Assembly (NCBI RefSeq): GCF_900111985.1
Contig: NZ_FOKI01000011.1
Location: forward strand, 1-64,000
Direction of reading: 5' to 3'
Origin: Clostridium frigidicarnis
Lineage (GTDB): Bacteria > Bacillota > Clostridia > Clostridiales > Clostridiaceae
DNA length: 64,000 nt
The notes under the pieces are model-generated. The model made no database searches. It was not told where the DNA came from and worked only from the letters and a program-made list of their open reading frames with translations. Shown here piece after piece: positions 63,529 through 64,000 of this stretch. Numbering within the stretch: position 1 is the first letter of the stretch; each line of letters starts with the position of its first letter. The position numbers and the translations under genes are program-made.

Positions 63529-64000
63529 TTAACACTTATTTTTTTCTCCATTACCTAACAACTTTATTTCCAAGTCTTCTAGCGCCTTAATATAGTCTTT
63601 TTCTACTTTATAAACATCACCACTATTCAAGACTTTATACTTTTTATACTCTTCTTTGTCCTTCACTTCAGCAGTCTTAGCACTTATCTTTCCAGCATGA
63701 GTGAGAATTTCATGCTTAGATAATTTTAGGAATCCATCAAGTGTCTCCATCCAATCAGACATATACATTGGAATTTTTCTTCTAGCCTGCATCTCTGCAA
63801 ATTCTAAGTAAACTGATACCACACTATTCAAAGCAGCTAATTCATCTTCTGTACAGTAATTTTTTGCTACTAATGCGTCTGCCTGTGTAGGATATTCACC
63901 CTTGAAGCTGAGCATCCCCATATGTGGTTTATCCGCATCCACTGAGTAATAAATTTTTTCAGCAGCAGTTTGCCCATGTGCTGCCCAATGCATTTTATTT
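63529..64000 (-). CDS. RhuM-family protein, 5' part outside window
   Basis: Only the C-terminal ~156 residues are present; the frame is open to base 64,000 (NKMHWAAHGQTAAEKIYYS). ADKPHMGMLSFKG and YLEFAEMQARRKIPMYMSDW match the C-terminus of RhuM proteins. RhuM genes are common in defence islands and beside restriction systems; function is unproven. An ATG at 63,993 is internal, not the start. Confidence 0.85.
   Translation of the reverse strand, partial: NKMHWAAHGQTAAEKIYYSVDADKPHMGMLSFKGEYPTQADALVAKNYCTEDELAALNSVVSVYLEFAEMQARRKIPMYMSDWMETLDGFLKLSKHEILTHAGKISAKTAEVKDKEEYKKYKVLNSGDVYKVEKDYIKALEDLEIKLLGNGEKNKC

Noticed and set aside
1-64000. CRISPR arrays, rRNA and tRNA genes
   Set aside because: No regularly spaced repeats and no cloverleaf or rRNA-like conserved stretches were seen on either strand.

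Overview
The window is very AT-rich with Clostridium-like codon use, strong AGGAGG-type ribosome binding sites and frequent TTG/GTG starts. It most likely comes from a Clostridium or close relative. About two thirds (1 to about 41,900) is one hybrid NRPS/PKS gene cluster. The rest is a regulatory/transport locus, a patch of accessory and decayed genes, and a remnant of an integrative conjugative element next to a defence island. Nearly every gene is on the minus strand; the only clear plus-strand gene is the LoaP antiterminator gene.

Biosynthetic cluster. Two minus-strand units flank loaP (29950-30456). Unit 1 starts at a strong promoter near 29750, has a ~300-nt structured leader, and encodes a glyceryl-to-hydroxymalonyl-ACP set (dehydrogenase, ACP, acyl-CoA dehydrogenase, FkbH-like loader), an Eis-like N-acetyltransferase, a free condensation domain, a Ser-specific NRPS module, a trans-acyltransferase, a KS-KR-ACP PKS, a 3,844-residue KS-ACP-aminotransferase-C-A(degenerate)-PCP-C-A(Phe-like)-PCP-C protein and a Gly-specific NRPS that leaves the window at base 1. 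Unit 2 (41,917 to 30,751) encodes a Sfp-type PPTase, a type II thioesterase, a fused acetyl-CoA carboxylase carboxyltransferase, a C-A(Asn)-PCP-E loading module and a beta-lactamase-fold peptidase fused to a peptide-export ABC transporter.

How they may work together (inference). The C-A(Asn)-PCP-E module would make an N-acyl-D-Asn cap. The free C domain passes it to Ser, two AT-less PKS modules extend it with a hydroxyl and an amine, and Phe-like and Gly residues follow. The capped compound is exported and the cap removed outside by the peptidase, as in zwittermicin, xenocoumacin and colibactin prodrug systems. The domain order resembles zwittermicin-type aminopolyols but with an iturin-like aminotransferase module, a dead A domain and an unusual use of half condensation domains. 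I do not recognise it as a described cluster.

Middle region. 43,023-46,516 is a bacitracin/lantibiotic-type ABC exporter with its two-component system and a tandem 11-bp repeat in the promoter. 46,776-48,566 is a small ATPase plus nuclease-like pair that looks like a defence cassette. 48,700-49,340 holds an orphan MazE-like antitoxin and a dead IS3 element. Then come a GNAT, an orphan rfbC, an oleate hydratase and a TetR regulator.

Right end. 54,543-57,684 keeps a decayed conjugative-element backbone (pcfB pseudogene, RepA-like initiator, ParB, ParA broken by one TAG). Directly upstream is one apparent operon carrying an ABC-3C three-component system followed by Kiwa (KwaA, KwaB), then a partial RhuM-family gene running off the window.
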